Source of the DNA: Rhizobium sp. NXC14 | Lineage (GTDB): Bacteria; Pseudomonadota; Alphaproteobacteria; Rhizobiales; Rhizobiaceae | Length of the DNA: 64,000 nucleotides | Assembly (NCBI RefSeq): GCF_002117485.1 | Contig: NZ_CP021032.1 | Location: 558,001-622,000, forward strand | Direction: 5' to 3' | In this document: positions 55,653 through 64,000 of the stretch, piece after piece | How the letters are laid out: each line of letters opens with the position of its first letter | How positions within the stretch are numbered: position 1 is the first letter of the stretch | Notes under the pieces: generated by a model | The model's input: the letters and a program-made list of their open reading frames with translations, nothing else | Told to the model about the DNA's origin: nothing | The model's database searches: none | Made by a program: the position numbers and the translations under genes

Positions 55653-56269
55653 TCTTTCGGCAGATCAAGACATTCTGGCAGGACAGCAGTGGTGTCAGCC
55701 TTGTCGAAGCGTTGCTGACCTTTCCGATCGTCATGCTGGTATTCGCCGCCTTCATCGAGTTCGGCTATGCCATGTCGCAGTGGAATCAGACGGTCAAGGC
55801 ACTGCAATATGGTGCCCGACTGGCGGCAGTATCAGATCCGCTGACAACCAATTTCAATGCCGTTTTCCCGACCGACGCTGCCGATCCGCTCAACAACGGC
55901 AAAGCTACTCCGAACGATGCCACGATATCGTCGACCTGCGGACCGGCTCTTGCAAACTGCACGGCGGCATTGAACCGGATCGTCCTGGGAAGCGATGGCG
56001 TTTGCAACGCGGGAACTGATCTGCACCCCGGCATTTGCGATCTCAATTGGCGTATCCAACCGCAGAATCTGGTCGTCACCTATCAGCGATCGGGACTCGG
56101 CTATTGGGGCCGCCCTGACGGGCCCGTGGTGACGATGCGGCTGGAGGTGCGCGACATCACCTTCGATCTGCCGATCCTCGGCGGGCTGTTGGGATTGAAC
56201 GACGTCACCATCCCGGCCCATCCAGTAACGATCACGACGGAAGACCTGAAGACCTGCTCAACCTGCTGA
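55646..56269 (+). CDS. Second TadE/TadF-like pseudopilin
   Basis: This 207-residue protein has the same architecture as its neighbour: DSSGVSLVEALLTFPIVMLV followed by FAAFIEFGYAMSQWNQTVKA, which contains the Gly-x5-Glu processing motif and a single helix. The longer extracytoplasmic part has several Cys residues (STCGPALANCTAAL, ending KTCSTC). By position it is TadF-like. Confidence 0.87.
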   Translation: MVIFRQIKTFWQDSSGVSLVEALLTFPIVMLVFAAFIEFGYAMSQWNQTVKALQYGARLAAVSDPLTTNFNAVFPTDAADPLNNGKATPNDATISSTCGPALANCTAALNRIVLGSDGVCNAGTDLHPGICDLNWRIQPQNLVVTYQRSGLGYWGRPDGPVVTMRLEVRDITFDLPILGGLLGLNDVTIPAHPVTITTEDLKTCSTC

Positions 56270-56298
56270 TTCCTTAATTAACGCGTAGGAAAGCGAAA

Positions 56299-57441
56299 AT
56301 GACAGCGCACATGAACATTGCCGCATCCGCCAAGATCCTGGTTCTCTCCGACGACGCGGCTGCAGCGAGCTTCATGCTCGATACGTTCGGGTCGCTTTCG
56401 CGTTATGATGTCCGCCATTTCTCGCTTAAGGCGCTCGGAGAAAAGGGGCGGCTCGATCCGACGCAGTTCGACCTGATCGTTCTCGATGTCGACAACGGGG
56501 AATTGCTGCAGCAACCTGAGCTCTTCGCGTTTCGTACCAGCTACCGGGACATTCCGCTCGTCGTCGTTTCCGAAGACCTGCCGGACGACATGATGCGGCT
56601 GCTCTTCCGCCTGAACGGCAATGACTGGCTGAAGAAGCCGCTGGAGCGCCGCGCCCTCATCGACATGATTTCAACCCATGCGCCAGGCACCGGGGCCAGC
56701 GACAGCCGGGTGCATGCCGTGGTCTCAGCCGTCGGTGGCGCGGGCGCCAGCATGATCGCTTCGTCGCTTGCGCATTCGCTGGCTCAGCCGACCAAGAACT
56801 CGACGCCGCGGGTAGACCTGTTCGATACGGATTTTTGCTCCGGGGCGCTTGGCTACTATCTCAATCTTGTGAACGACTATGACTTGAAACCGGTGATCGC
56901 CAATCCTTCCCGGGTCGATCTTGAATTCATCGATCTCGTCCGAAAGCGGCATCCGGGAGGCTTTTCACTGCTTTCCTTCAAGCAGCCGTCAGTCCTTCTG
57001 TCGCCGAAAGGCGGTGAACTCGTGCTGCGTATGCTCGACGTGGCCGCCTTCGAGAGCGACCACACGGTCGTCGACGTCCCCTATTATGACACGCCGTGGA
57101 AATACGAGGTGCTCACTTCGGTCAACAGCATCTACATCGTCACCGAAATGACGATCCCCGCGCTTTCCCAAGCCAAGGATTTGTTTACCAATCTGGCGCG
57201 GCTGCGAGGCAGTTCGGATCAGATATTCATCGTCATCAACAAATACCGCGCCAAGCTTTTCGGCCTCGGCCTGCGCCGGCAACAGACGGAGAAGATCTTC
57301 AAGGGCATCCCGACGCATGTCATTGCGGATGAATGGGATACTTTGAGCGAGGCGGTTAACCGGGGCGTGCTGCCGGCTCAGGTGAATTCCCGCGCGCGCT
57401 TCTGCGGCGCGGTCGGTAAACTTGGAGCATTGGTGCGATGA
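56299..57441 (+). CDS. cpaE: Pilus assembly protein CpaE (TadZ), receiver plus atypical ATPase domain
   Basis: This 380-residue protein has an N-terminal receiver-like domain (about 10-125) with Asp63 in LIVLDVDN and Lys112 in WLKKPL. A MinD/ParA-type domain follows from about 138. The expected deviant Walker A reads SAVGGAGASM (143-152) without the catalytic Lys, as known for TadZ proteins, so ATP hydrolysis is doubtful. AGGAAAG precedes ATG 56299. It should target the pilus machine to the pole. It overlaps the L,D-transpeptidase gene by 4 bases. Confidence 0.88.
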   Translation: MTAHMNIAASAKILVLSDDAAAASFMLDTFGSLSRYDVRHFSLKALGEKGRLDPTQFDLIVLDVDNGELLQQPELFAFRTSYRDIPLVVVSEDLPDDMMRLLFRLNGNDWLKKPLERRALIDMISTHAPGTGASDSRVHAVVSAVGGAGASMIASSLAHSLAQPTKNSTPRVDLFDTDFCSGALGYYLNLVNDYDLKPVIANPSRVDLEFIDLVRKRHPGGFSLLSFKQPSVLLSPKGGELVLRMLDVAAFESDHTVVDVPYYDTPWKYEVLTSVNSIYIVTEMTIPALSQAKDLFTNLARLRGSSDQIFIVINKYRAKLFGLGLRRQQTEKIFKGIPTHVIADEWDTLSEAVNRGVLPAQVNSRARFCGAVGKLGALVR

Positions 57442-58001
57442 AGGCGAGTGACCGTGGCCGCATAAGGTCCTGCGTCGGCCTGCTGGTTCTGGCCGTTCTG
57501 GCCGTTGCTGGGGATGCCGCGGCAGCCGGGCTTGTGCCACGAACCCTGGGGCCGACGACAAGCACCGTGGTGACGATCGAAAAAAGCTACGCGGCTGGAA
57601 CGATCGTTATCGTCAGCGCGAACCGAACGCTGGATCTCGTCATCTCTGAAGGACGTGCGATCCGTTACAAGATCGGCGTCGGACGTGACGGATTTCGCTG
57701 GAGCGGGACCGTCAAGGTTGGACGCAAGGCAGAGTGGCCCGACTGGCGCCCGCCTGCTGAGATGAAGGCGCGCGCGGCCGGACTTCCGGACTTGGTACCT
57801 GCCGGACCGCTCAATCCCTTGGGCGCTCGCGGGATCTATCTCTTCAAGGGCGGGACCGACACGCTCTACCGCATTCACGGAACGAACGAGCAGTCGACGG
57901 TCGGCGATTTCGCCTCATCGGGCTGTTTTCGCATGAGCAATGCCGACGTCATCGATCTTTATGAGAGGGTGAAAGTCGGTTCCACGGTCATTGTAAAATA
58001 G
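57438..58001 (+). CDS. L,D-transpeptidase (YkuD domain) embedded in the tad operon
   Basis: This 187-residue protein has a signal peptide (CVGLLVLAVLAVAGDAAAAG) and a YkuD domain with an intact active site: His147 in RIHGTNEQ and Cys163 in SSGCFRMSNADV. The family makes 3-3 peptide cross-links in peptidoglycan or attaches proteins to it. The start overlaps the cpaE stop by 4 bases, and cpaF follows after 16 bases, so it is translated with the pilus genes. It is not part of the classical tad set. A role in opening or reinforcing the wall around the secretin is inferred. Confidence 0.9.
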   Translation: MKASDRGRIRSCVGLLVLAVLAVAGDAAAAGLVPRTLGPTTSTVVTIEKSYAAGTIVIVSANRTLDLVISEGRAIRYKIGVGRDGFRWSGTVKVGRKAEWPDWRPPAEMKARAAGLPDLVPAGPLNPLGARGIYLFKGGTDTLYRIHGTNEQSTVGDFASSGCFRMSNADVIDLYERVKVGSTVIVK

Positions 58002-58017
58002 TTCAGGGGTTGGAAGC

Positions 58018-59466
58018 ATGGCGAACGGCATCATGGGGCGTTTCTACAAGCATCAGCAGGAGCCTGAAAGCCGGGAACATCCGGAGCCGGCCGACCTGTC
58101 TCTCGTCGCAGCTCAGAACATGCCTGCCCGACCGGTCTCTGACAGCGCCACGGCGGGTGGCGAAGAGGCGTCGCTCGGGCCGGACATGGTTTCCGAGCGG
58201 GTCAATCTGCACCGTTACCTGCTCGATCGTATCAACCTCGGGATACTCGACACGCTCGACAATGAGGAGATCGCGACCGAGATCCGGCCGCTCGTCAAGG
58301 ACTATATCCGGAGTAACAACTTTCCGCTGAATGCCAAGGAAATCAACGATCTGATCCGCGATATCACCGACGAGATGCTCGGGCTGGGACCGATCGAGCC
58401 GCTGCTGGCCGACGAGACGATCGCAGATATTCTCATCAACGGCTACAGCAGCGTCTATGTCGAGCGGGGCGGCAAGCTTGAAAGCACCGCCGTGCGTTTC
58501 AAGGACGAGGACCATCTCCTTCGGGTGATCAACAAGATTGTCTCGGCCGTCGGCCGCCGCGTCGACGAATCGACGCCGATGGTCGACGCCCGCCTCAAGG
58601 ATGGCTCACGTGTCAACGTCGCCATCAGGCCGATCTCGGTCGATGGGCCGCTCGTTTCCATCCGCAAATTCACCCGCAAGCCGCTGACATTGGAGCGCCT
58701 CGTGCAATATGGCGCCATGGCCGATGCGATGCGCATCCTTCTCAGCGCCGCCGTCAAGGGCAAAGTGTCGATGGTCATTTCAGGCGGCACCGGTTCCGGC
58801 AAGACCACCTTGCTCAATGCTCTCTCCTCGCAGATTTCTCCAAAGGAGCGCCTGATAACCATCGAGGATGCGGCCGAACTCCAACTGCAGCAACCCCATG
58901 TCGGGCGTTTGGAAACCCGACCGCCGACGCTCGACGGACGCAACGAGATCCGTCAACGCGAACTTTTGAAAAATGCTCTTCGCATGCGTCCCGACCGCAT
59001 CATCGTCGGCGAAGTCCGTGGCGACGAGACGTTCGACATGCTGCAGGCGATGAATACTGGTCACGAGGGGTCGATGACGACTATTCACGCCAACACGCCC
59101 CGCGACGCCGTCGGCCGACTCGAACAGATGGTCGGCATGGCCGGGATGCCGATGTCGCAGTTGAGCATTCGCTCACAGATCTCGTCGGCCATCACCATCA
59201 TCGTGCAGGTTCAGCGCTTGAGCGACGGCAGCCGCAAAGTTGTCTCGATATCCGAGATCACCGGCATGGAGGGCGAAGTCGTGCAGATGCAGGAGATTAT
59301 GAAGTTCAAGAAAATCGGCACTGACGAAGGCGGGCGGATCCATGGCGAATTCCGCGCCACCGGCATCCGGCCGCGATTCGTCGAGGAATTTGCGGAACTC
59401 GGGATCGAGGTTCCCGTGGCAATCTTTGATCCCGGTAAACCGCTCCAAACGGGACCTGTTCAATGA
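58018..59466 (+). CDS. cpaF: Pilus assembly/retraction ATPase CpaF (TadA)
   Basis: This 482-residue secretion ATPase of the VirB11/GspE class opens with a poorly conserved N-terminus. A conserved core starts at about 65, followed by Walker [10 protein letters not shown] (256-264), the Asp box ([12 protein letters not shown]), Walker [13 protein letters not shown] and the His box [14 protein letters not shown]. It drives both extension and retraction of Tad pili from the cytoplasm. It overlaps tadB by 4 bases. Confidence 0.95.
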   Translation: MANGIMGRFYKHQQEPESREHPEPADLSLVAAQNMPARPVSDSATAGGEEASLGPDMVSERVNLHRYLLDRINLGILDTLDNEEIATEIRPLVKDYIRSNNFPLNAKEINDLIRDITDEMLGLGPIEPLLADETIADILINGYSSVYVERGGKLESTAVRFKDEDHLLRVINKIVSAVGRRVDESTPMVDARLKDGSRVNVAIRPISVDGPLVSIRKFTRKPLTLERLVQYGAMADAMRILLSAAVKGKVSMVISGGTGSGKTTLLNALSSQISPKERLITIEDAAELQLQQPHVGRLETRPPTLDGRNEIRQRELLKNALRMRPDRIIVGEVRGDETFDMLQAMNTGHEGSMTTIHANTPRDAVGRLEQMVGMAGMPMSQLSIRSQISSAITIIVQVQRLSDGSRKVVSISEITGMEGEVVQMQEIMKFKKIGTDEGGRIHGEFRATGIRPRFVEEFAELGIEVPVAIFDPGKPLQTGPVQ

Positions 59467-60416
59467 CCCTGACTCTCGTTTACGCCGCCGTTTTCACCGC
59501 GGCCCTTGTCGCTGTTGAAGCGATTATGCGCGGCTACTTCAAGACATCCGAACGCCACCGCGCCGTGAACCATCGGTTGAGCTTGCTCGAGGTCAGCGAT
59601 GATCATCGCAAGACCTATAGCGATATGCTCAAGGAGCGCGGTGTCGCCGGTGGTTGGCGGCAAACCCCCATGATGCAGCGGCTGCTGCGGTTCTACGCCC
59701 AGTCGGGAATCAAGTTCGATGCCAGGCGATTTGCTCTCTTCGCGATCGCTGGCGCACTTTTGACGTGGCTCGCAGTTCAGTTCCTCGTGCCGAGCACTCT
59801 GTTTAGAATACCCGTCTTTCTGCTGATCTGCCTGCTCATCCCCGTATTGGTCGTCTGGCGCGCCCGGGCGAGCCGCATGAAGAAATTCGAGCTGAAGCTT
59901 CCTGAAGCGCTCGATGTCGCCAATCGCAGCCTGGCCGCCGGCCACCCGCTGCCGGCGGCGATTTCTTTGGTGGCACGCGAGATGCCTGATCCGATCGGCA
60001 CCGAGTTCGGCCTCCTCTCGGATGAACTCACCTACGGCGTGACGCTGGACGATGCCCTTGTGAACTTAGCCGATCGGGTCGGCGTCGAGGACCTGAATCT
60101 GCTTGCGATATCGTTGAGCGTACAGGCGGGAACCGGCGGCAATCTCGTGGAGATCTTGCAGAACCTTTCGAAAACTCTGCGAGACCGGTCGATGCTCAAG
60201 GCAAAGGTCAGGGCGATTTCGTCTGAAGGACGCATCACGGCGATCTTCATGTCGATCTATCCGTTTTTGCTCTACGCGATGATCAAGGCGTTGTCTCCGA
60301 CCTACTTCGACCCCGTCTGGGACAGCGGCCACGGACCTGCCGTTGTGAGCATTCTGCTGGCCATCATGGCGATCGGGAACGTCATTCTCTACAAGATGGT
60401 CAACTTCGAGTACTGA
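59463..60416 (+). CDS. tadB: Tad inner-membrane platform protein TadB
   Basis: This 317-residue protein has hydrophobic segments near the N-terminus, at about 80-135 (FALFAIAGALLTWLAVQFLV, VFLLICLLIPVLVVW) and at the C-terminus. A cytoplasmic T2SSF domain (about 145-260) contains PEALDVANRSLAAGHPLPAA and AGTGGNLVEILQNLSKTLRD. It forms the platform on which CpaF acts, with TadC. It overlaps cpaF by 4 bases. Confidence 0.93.
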   Translation: MTLTLVYAAVFTAALVAVEAIMRGYFKTSERHRAVNHRLSLLEVSDDHRKTYSDMLKERGVAGGWRQTPMMQRLLRFYAQSGIKFDARRFALFAIAGALLTWLAVQFLVPSTLFRIPVFLLICLLIPVLVVWRARASRMKKFELKLPEALDVANRSLAAGHPLPAAISLVAREMPDPIGTEFGLLSDELTYGVTLDDALVNLADRVGVEDLNLLAISLSVQAGTGGNLVEILQNLSKTLRDRSMLKAKVRAISSEGRITAIFMSIYPFLLYAMIKALSPTYFDPVWDSGHGPAVVSILLAIMAIGNVILYKMVNFEY

Positions 60417-60423
60417 GGCGGTC

Positions 60424-61365
60424 ATGTCGAGCGAGTATGGAATCTACCTCATCGTCTTCTTTGCAGTGCTGATATTTTCGGCGGCAGCCTCGGAATTGTT
60501 TTTTCGACAGCGCGAAGTCTCCGTTCGGGTGTCCAAGAGCTCGGCGATGGGCGACGACTTCCATGTCGGCGATACGACGATTGCCGATCTCGGCGAGGCG
60601 GAAAACCGCCTGATCCGCCGCTATTTCGAAATTACGCGACGTGACACGAATCTGAACTCCACCCAGAACCGGCTGATTCGGGCGGGCTATTTTGCTGCCG
60701 GCGCGGTGACCACCTTCCAGGTGGTCCGCGCGGTGATTTGTATCTGCATGCTGGTCGGGGCGGTCTGGGCCCTAAACCGGATCGCGCCGAACATGCCGCA
60801 GATAGGCGCCCTGATCATTGCCATGTTTGCTGCGGGCGCGACCTTTATTCTCGTCAACATTTATATCGACCGGCGTGGCACCGCCAAGGAGAGGGAGTAC
60901 CGCCGCCTCTTTCCCGATTTTATGGATATGCTGATCGTCTGCCTCGATGCAGGGATGAGCATCGAAGCGGCCGCGAACCGTGTTGCCCGGGAATTCGTGG
61001 ACAAGCAGCAGGACTTCGGCCTCCATCTCTCGATCATGATGCTGGAAGTTCGGGGCGGCCGGCGACTGCGTGAGGCGCTCGCTAACCTGGCCACCCGCCT
61101 GAGAATCGACGAGGCCCGGGCCCTGTCCGTTCTGTTCCGCCAATCGGAGGAGCTCGGGACCAGCGTCACGCAGACGCTGCGGGTCTACAGCAAGGAAATG
61201 CGCGACCTGCGTATTGTGCGCGCCGAGGAAAAGGCGAACGCCTTGCCGGTCAAGATGCTGCTGCCGCTGGGCGCGTTCCTTTTTCCGGTAAGCCTCGTCA
61301 TTGTGCTCGTGCCCGTTGTTATGCGTGTCATCAGTCTTCTTATCGGCATGAAACCCGGCGGTTAA
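60424..61365 (+). CDS. tadC: Tad inner-membrane platform protein TadC
   Basis: This 313-residue partner platform protein has hydrophobic segments at about 5-25, 95-140 and 280-310, and a T2SSF domain containing FMDMLIVCLDAGMSIEAAAN and the LFRQSEELGTSVTQTLRVYS stretch. It starts 7 bases after the tadB stop. The end (RVISLLIGMKPGG) is normal for the family. Confidence 0.93.
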   Translation: MSSEYGIYLIVFFAVLIFSAAASELFFRQREVSVRVSKSSAMGDDFHVGDTTIADLGEAENRLIRRYFEITRRDTNLNSTQNRLIRAGYFAAGAVTTFQVVRAVICICMLVGAVWALNRIAPNMPQIGALIIAMFAAGATFILVNIYIDRRGTAKEREYRRLFPDFMDMLIVCLDAGMSIEAAANRVAREFVDKQQDFGLHLSIMMLEVRGGRRLREALANLATRLRIDEARALSVLFRQSEELGTSVTQTLRVYSKEMRDLRIVRAEEKANALPVKMLLPLGAFLFPVSLVIVLVPVVMRVISLLIGMKPGG

Positions 61366-61380
61366 GCCAAGCGAGGTCGT

Positions 61381-62682
61381 ATGCAGTATTCGCTCGAACA
61401 CAATCGTGACGCCATCATTTCCCTCGATCCGCGTATGCCAACGGCACCGGGAAGCATAGAGCAAGCGGGATTGGACCAGTCGTTCCTGCTTCGGCTGGCC
61501 GCAAAATGTGCGGCCGAGCAGGATACGACCACGGCCTCTCATCTCGCTGAACGCATGAAATTGCCGAAAGTGATCGTCAATATCCTGATCAAGGAACTGG
61601 TGAAACTCGCATACCTCGAGGCTCGCGGCCTGGCGGGTGAGGATGTCAGATCCGATGTCCGATATGCGCTCTCAATGAAGGGGTTCGAATATGCCCACGC
61701 GGCGTCGCGCCAATGCCAATATGTCGGGCCGGCGCCGGTGTCGCTCGACGCGTTCTGCCGGCAAATAGGTTTGCAGTCCATCCATCACGAGCGCGTGACC
61801 CCAGACCGGCTGACCGACAGCCTTGAGGGGCTGGTGCTCTCGCATACCCTGGTCGAAAAACTCGGCCCGGCCATCAACTCCGGTCGCTCTATCCTGCTTT
61901 ACGGACCGCCCGGCAACGGGAAGACCAGCATCGCCGAGCGGACGTCGCAGCTGTTTCGCCAAACGATCTGGGTGCCATATGCCATCGAGGTCGGCGGCCA
62001 TGTCATCAGTTTCTATGACGAGGCCGTGCATCACCCCGTATCGGAGGCTGGCACGGACTCCCATTCGAAAGCGGATCAACGATGGATCGAATGCCGCCGT
62101 CCGGTGATCAAGACGGGCGGGGAATTGACCCTCGATCAGCTCGATCTCACCTTCAACGCCGGGCCAAATGTCTATGAAGCACCCATACACTTGAAAGCGT
62201 CCGGCGGCGTGTTCATCATCGACGACTTCGGGCGTCAGCAAGTGGCGCCACAGGCGCTCATCAATCGCTGGATTGTGCCGCTCGAGCGCGGATATGACTT
62301 TCTGACGCTGCACACCGGCAAGAAGTTCAAGGTTCCCTTTGACGAGCTGGTCGTATTTTCGACGAATATCGCACCGAAGGACCTCTCCGACGAGGCGGGC
62401 TTGCGGCGCCTCAAATACAAGATTTTTGTCAACACTCCGTCGCGCGACGAATATCTCAGAATTTTCAAATCCTACGCCAGCGGCACTGGATTGGTTGTCG
62501 CTGACCCAGAGCTGAACTTGTTCTACGATCGCAAGTACAACGGTGATGTGCTAGCGTCTTGCTACCATCCGAAATATCTTCTCGATTTCGTCAGTTCCTA
62601 CTGCGAGTTTAATGGCTTAGCGCGAATCGCGTCGCTTGATATGCTCGAACGCGCGTGGGAAGGTGTATTTACGTCGGAATGA
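61381..62682 (+). CDS. AAA ATPase with helix-turn-helix-like N-terminus, tad-associated
   Basis: This 433-residue protein has an N-terminal region (about 28-105: FLLRLAAKCAAEQDTTTASH then LAERMKLPKVIVNILIKELV) that looks like a winged helix. An AAA core follows with Walker A GPPGNGKT (175-182), Walker B VFIIDD (277-282), sensor-1 Asn329 in VVFSTN and Arg342/343 as arginine-finger candidates. It starts 15 bases after tadC, so it is part of the operon. It is not one of the classical tad genes and is not the pilus motor. A remodelling or regulatory role is inferred; no specific function is recognised. Confidence 0.8.
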   Translation: MQYSLEHNRDAIISLDPRMPTAPGSIEQAGLDQSFLLRLAAKCAAEQDTTTASHLAERMKLPKVIVNILIKELVKLAYLEARGLAGEDVRSDVRYALSMKGFEYAHAASRQCQYVGPAPVSLDAFCRQIGLQSIHHERVTPDRLTDSLEGLVLSHTLVEKLGPAINSGRSILLYGPPGNGKTSIAERTSQLFRQTIWVPYAIEVGGHVISFYDEAVHHPVSEAGTDSHSKADQRWIECRRPVIKTGGELTLDQLDLTFNAGPNVYEAPIHLKASGGVFIIDDFGRQQVAPQALINRWIVPLERGYDFLTLHTGKKFKVPFDELVVFSTNIAPKDLSDEAGLRRLKYKIFVNTPSRDEYLRIFKSYASGTGLVVADPELNLFYDRKYNGDVLASCYHPKYLLDFVSSYCEFNGLARIASLDMLERAWEGVFTSE

Positions 62683-62759
62683 TTGCGTGCTTGGCGCTGA
62701 TCACGGCCTGTTCCTGGACAATGCCAACGCAGATTTGATCACTTACGGGGAGTAAGCGA

Positions 62760-63329
62760 ATGACCGGCATCCCGAATATCGACGTCGAAGTCGACGGCGC
62801 AAAACCAAGCCATATGCGAAAACCAGAGCCGAGAGTTTCAAGAAACCCGCTGCTCGTCGGTTTGATCCTCATGCTCCTGCCTGTGAATGCCGGCGTTCTC
62901 ATTTATACGGCCAAGAACTCGGCCGATGTTCGCGAGAGCCGCGAGACCATCGCTGCGCTTAAAAGGTCCATCGATGGCCTGAGAGGACAAATGGAAAAGC
63001 AGTCGCGCAACATCGCCGAGAATGCCAAGGCCGACGAAGTCGACCTGATCCGCCAGGAGATGGATAGCCTGCAAAAGTCCATTCTGTCGATCAACGAAGG
63101 AATGCGCAACGACATGAGCGGTGCACGCATGGGTTCAGCTTTGGTCCTCAGTGCACCCGGCAAGGAACCGGCACAGTTTTTCGCACCCCGTGGCGTATCA
63201 GCGGAAACGCAAACTGCAGATAGCACCCTTGCGTCGATCGAAGCCAGCGGCATTTCCGTCAGTAACCTGCCGCGTTACGAACGCACACTCTCGCCGGAAG
63301 GCAAACTCATTCTTCGGAAGGCTCGGTAA
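62760..63329 (+). CDS. Membrane-anchored coiled-coil protein after the AAA ATPase gene
   Basis: This 189-residue protein has a polar N-terminal tail of about 28 residues, one membrane helix (PLLVGLILMLLPVNAGVLIY), then a coiled coil (about 52-115: ETIAALKRSIDGLRGQMEKQ, VDLIRQEMDSLQKSI) and a polar C-terminal tail ending RTLSPEGKLILRKAR. Topology suggests a bitopic inner-membrane scaffold with the coil in the periplasm. GGGGAGTAAGCG precedes the ATG. It lies 77 bases after the AAA ATPase gene and is probably the last gene of the tad transcript. No known family recognised. Confidence 0.75.
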   Translation: MTGIPNIDVEVDGAKPSHMRKPEPRVSRNPLLVGLILMLLPVNAGVLIYTAKNSADVRESRETIAALKRSIDGLRGQMEKQSRNIAENAKADEVDLIRQEMDSLQKSILSINEGMRNDMSGARMGSALVLSAPGKEPAQFFAPRGVSAETQTADSTLASIEASGISVSNLPRYERTLSPEGKLILRKAR

Positions 63330-63446
63330 ACACCGACTCGCCGAAATATCCAAAGTAATCGGTGGACGCCGCCAGGGGCGCCGTGCCGCTCCTCATATCT
63401 AGGGCGTTCTCATCTCGACGCAGATTGCCGATCGCTGAAGGATCGA

Positions 63447-63986
63447 TTACCGCTGAGCATACTTCACGCTGTTCTTCATCAGTTCGAGATTACGGGCAGT
63501 GACTTCGTTTCCGGGATCAAGCTCATAGGCTTTCAGGAAATAGCGCCGGGCGGTACGCAGGTCACCGCGTAACAGGTGAGAATAGCCGATATTGTTGTAG
63601 TAGACCGGGGTGTTGCCGATCATCCGCGAGAGTTGCTGATAAGCGCGGTCGGAGGTATCGAAGCGGGCAACCATATCGGCGGAGGCCGCCAAGCCTAACC
63701 AGGCGGCCGGGTCTTCCGGAAAAACGTCAACCGCTCGCTTGTAGATGGCGTAGGATTTTCCGTAATTCTTTTCCTGAAACTGCAGTTTGCCGTTGGTTAT
63801 CAGCTCGTCGTTCTTATAGAAGGCGACGGCCGAGTCATCCTGGAGAGTTTTTGCGCTGTCGCCGTAAGCAGCCAGACCATCAACGCCGGATGACTGGCAA
63901 CCAGCCAAAATCGCTCCGGTCGCCAGCAAAAAGGCAATGCATTTAGTCCCAGCACTGATCTGCAGCATTGGCAATTTGATCCCCAT
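63447..63986 (-). CDS. tadD: TadD-like TPR lipoprotein
   Basis: This 179-residue protein has a lipoprotein signal with lipobox ILAGC (Cys30) and tetratricopeptide repeats (about 60-170: LQFQEKNYGKSYAIYKRAVD, YYNNIGYSHLLRGDLRTARR, FLKAYELDPGNEVTARNLEL). TadD proteins are outer-membrane lipoproteins needed for pilus assembly, probably as pilotins or scaffolds. It is on the opposite strand, convergent to the tad operon. An in-frame ATG at 63968 is an alternative start. Confidence 0.88.
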   Translation of the reverse strand: MGIKLPMLQISAGTKCIAFLLATGAILAGCQSSGVDGLAAYGDSAKTLQDDSAVAFYKNDELITNGKLQFQEKNYGKSYAIYKRAVDVFPEDPAAWLGLAASADMVARFDTSDRAYQQLSRMIGNTPVYYNNIGYSHLLRGDLRTARRYFLKAYELDPGNEVTARNLELMKNSVKYAQR

Positions 63987-64000
63987 CAGACATTCTTACC

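Overview
The window reads as chromosome or large-replicon DNA of an alphaproteobacterium of the Rhizobium etli / R. leguminosarum type. The grounds are a rhizobial-type porin, the exact gene order rhaRSTPQUK with a divergent rhaDI pair, a Kdp operon followed by a PtsN-like gene, many small rhizobial hypothetical genes, high GC with long antisense shadow frames, and rhizobial intergenic palindromes. The genus is an inference from gene content. No rRNA, tRNA, CRISPR array, insertion sequence or replication origin was recognised.

Layout. 1-90 is the start of a lipoprotein gene running off the left edge. 322-4126 (minus) is a complete sulfate ABC importer (sbp-cysT-cysW-cysA). 4470-5486 (plus) is a porin with a clear terminator. 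5536-14361 (minus) is a high-affinity potassium cluster: an unannotated 26-residue membrane peptide, kdpF, kdpA, kdpB, kdpC, kdpD, kdpE, then a PtsN-like EIIA gene. 14596-21655 holds a degenerate CopC-like protein, a decayed xylitol dehydrogenase pseudogene, a DUF4126 / flavin disulfide oxidoreductase / DedA operon, glutaryl-CoA dehydrogenase, a cupin and a LysR regulator. 21831-28957 (plus) is a branched-chain-type ABC importer (binding protein, two ATPases, two permeases) followed by a GMC oxidoreductase and a 3-hydroxyisobutyrate-type dehydrogenase, probably one uptake and oxidation unit. 28967-30674 (minus) holds an orphan FhuC-like ATPase and a hydratase/FAH-family gene.

30756-41741 is the L-rhamnose regulon. 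The minus-strand operon rhaR-S-T-P-Q-U-K (DeoR repressor, periplasmic binding protein, double ATPase, two permeases, mutarotase, kinase) diverges from rhaD (aldolase fused to a short-chain dehydrogenase) and rhaI (isomerase). A 19-bp inverted repeat pair lies in the shared promoter region. 41807-43243 is an ECF sigma factor diverging from a carboxymuconolactone decarboxylase-like gene, with two ECF41-type promoter motifs between them. 43394-49646 is an accessory patch: an amidohydrolase, a FitAB toxin-antitoxin pair with a frameshifted toxin, an IclR regulator, a Phd/PIN pair, a stress-type short-chain dehydrogenase, a hydantoinase remnant, a TetR regulator with tandem operators, and small hypotheticals.

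49648-63986 is a Tad/Flp pilus locus: cpaA prepilin peptidase, pilin, cpaB, cpaC, a small lipoprotein, tadG, two TadE-like genes, cpaE, cpaF, tadB, tadC and a TadD-like TPR lipoprotein. It also contains three genes outside the textbook tad set: an L,D-transpeptidase between cpaE and cpaF, an AAA ATPase with a helix-turn-helix-like N-terminus after tadC, and a membrane-anchored coiled-coil protein. A full CtrA-type site (TTAA-N7-TTAA) sits upstream of the pilin gene. These additions are the best candidates here for undescribed biology.
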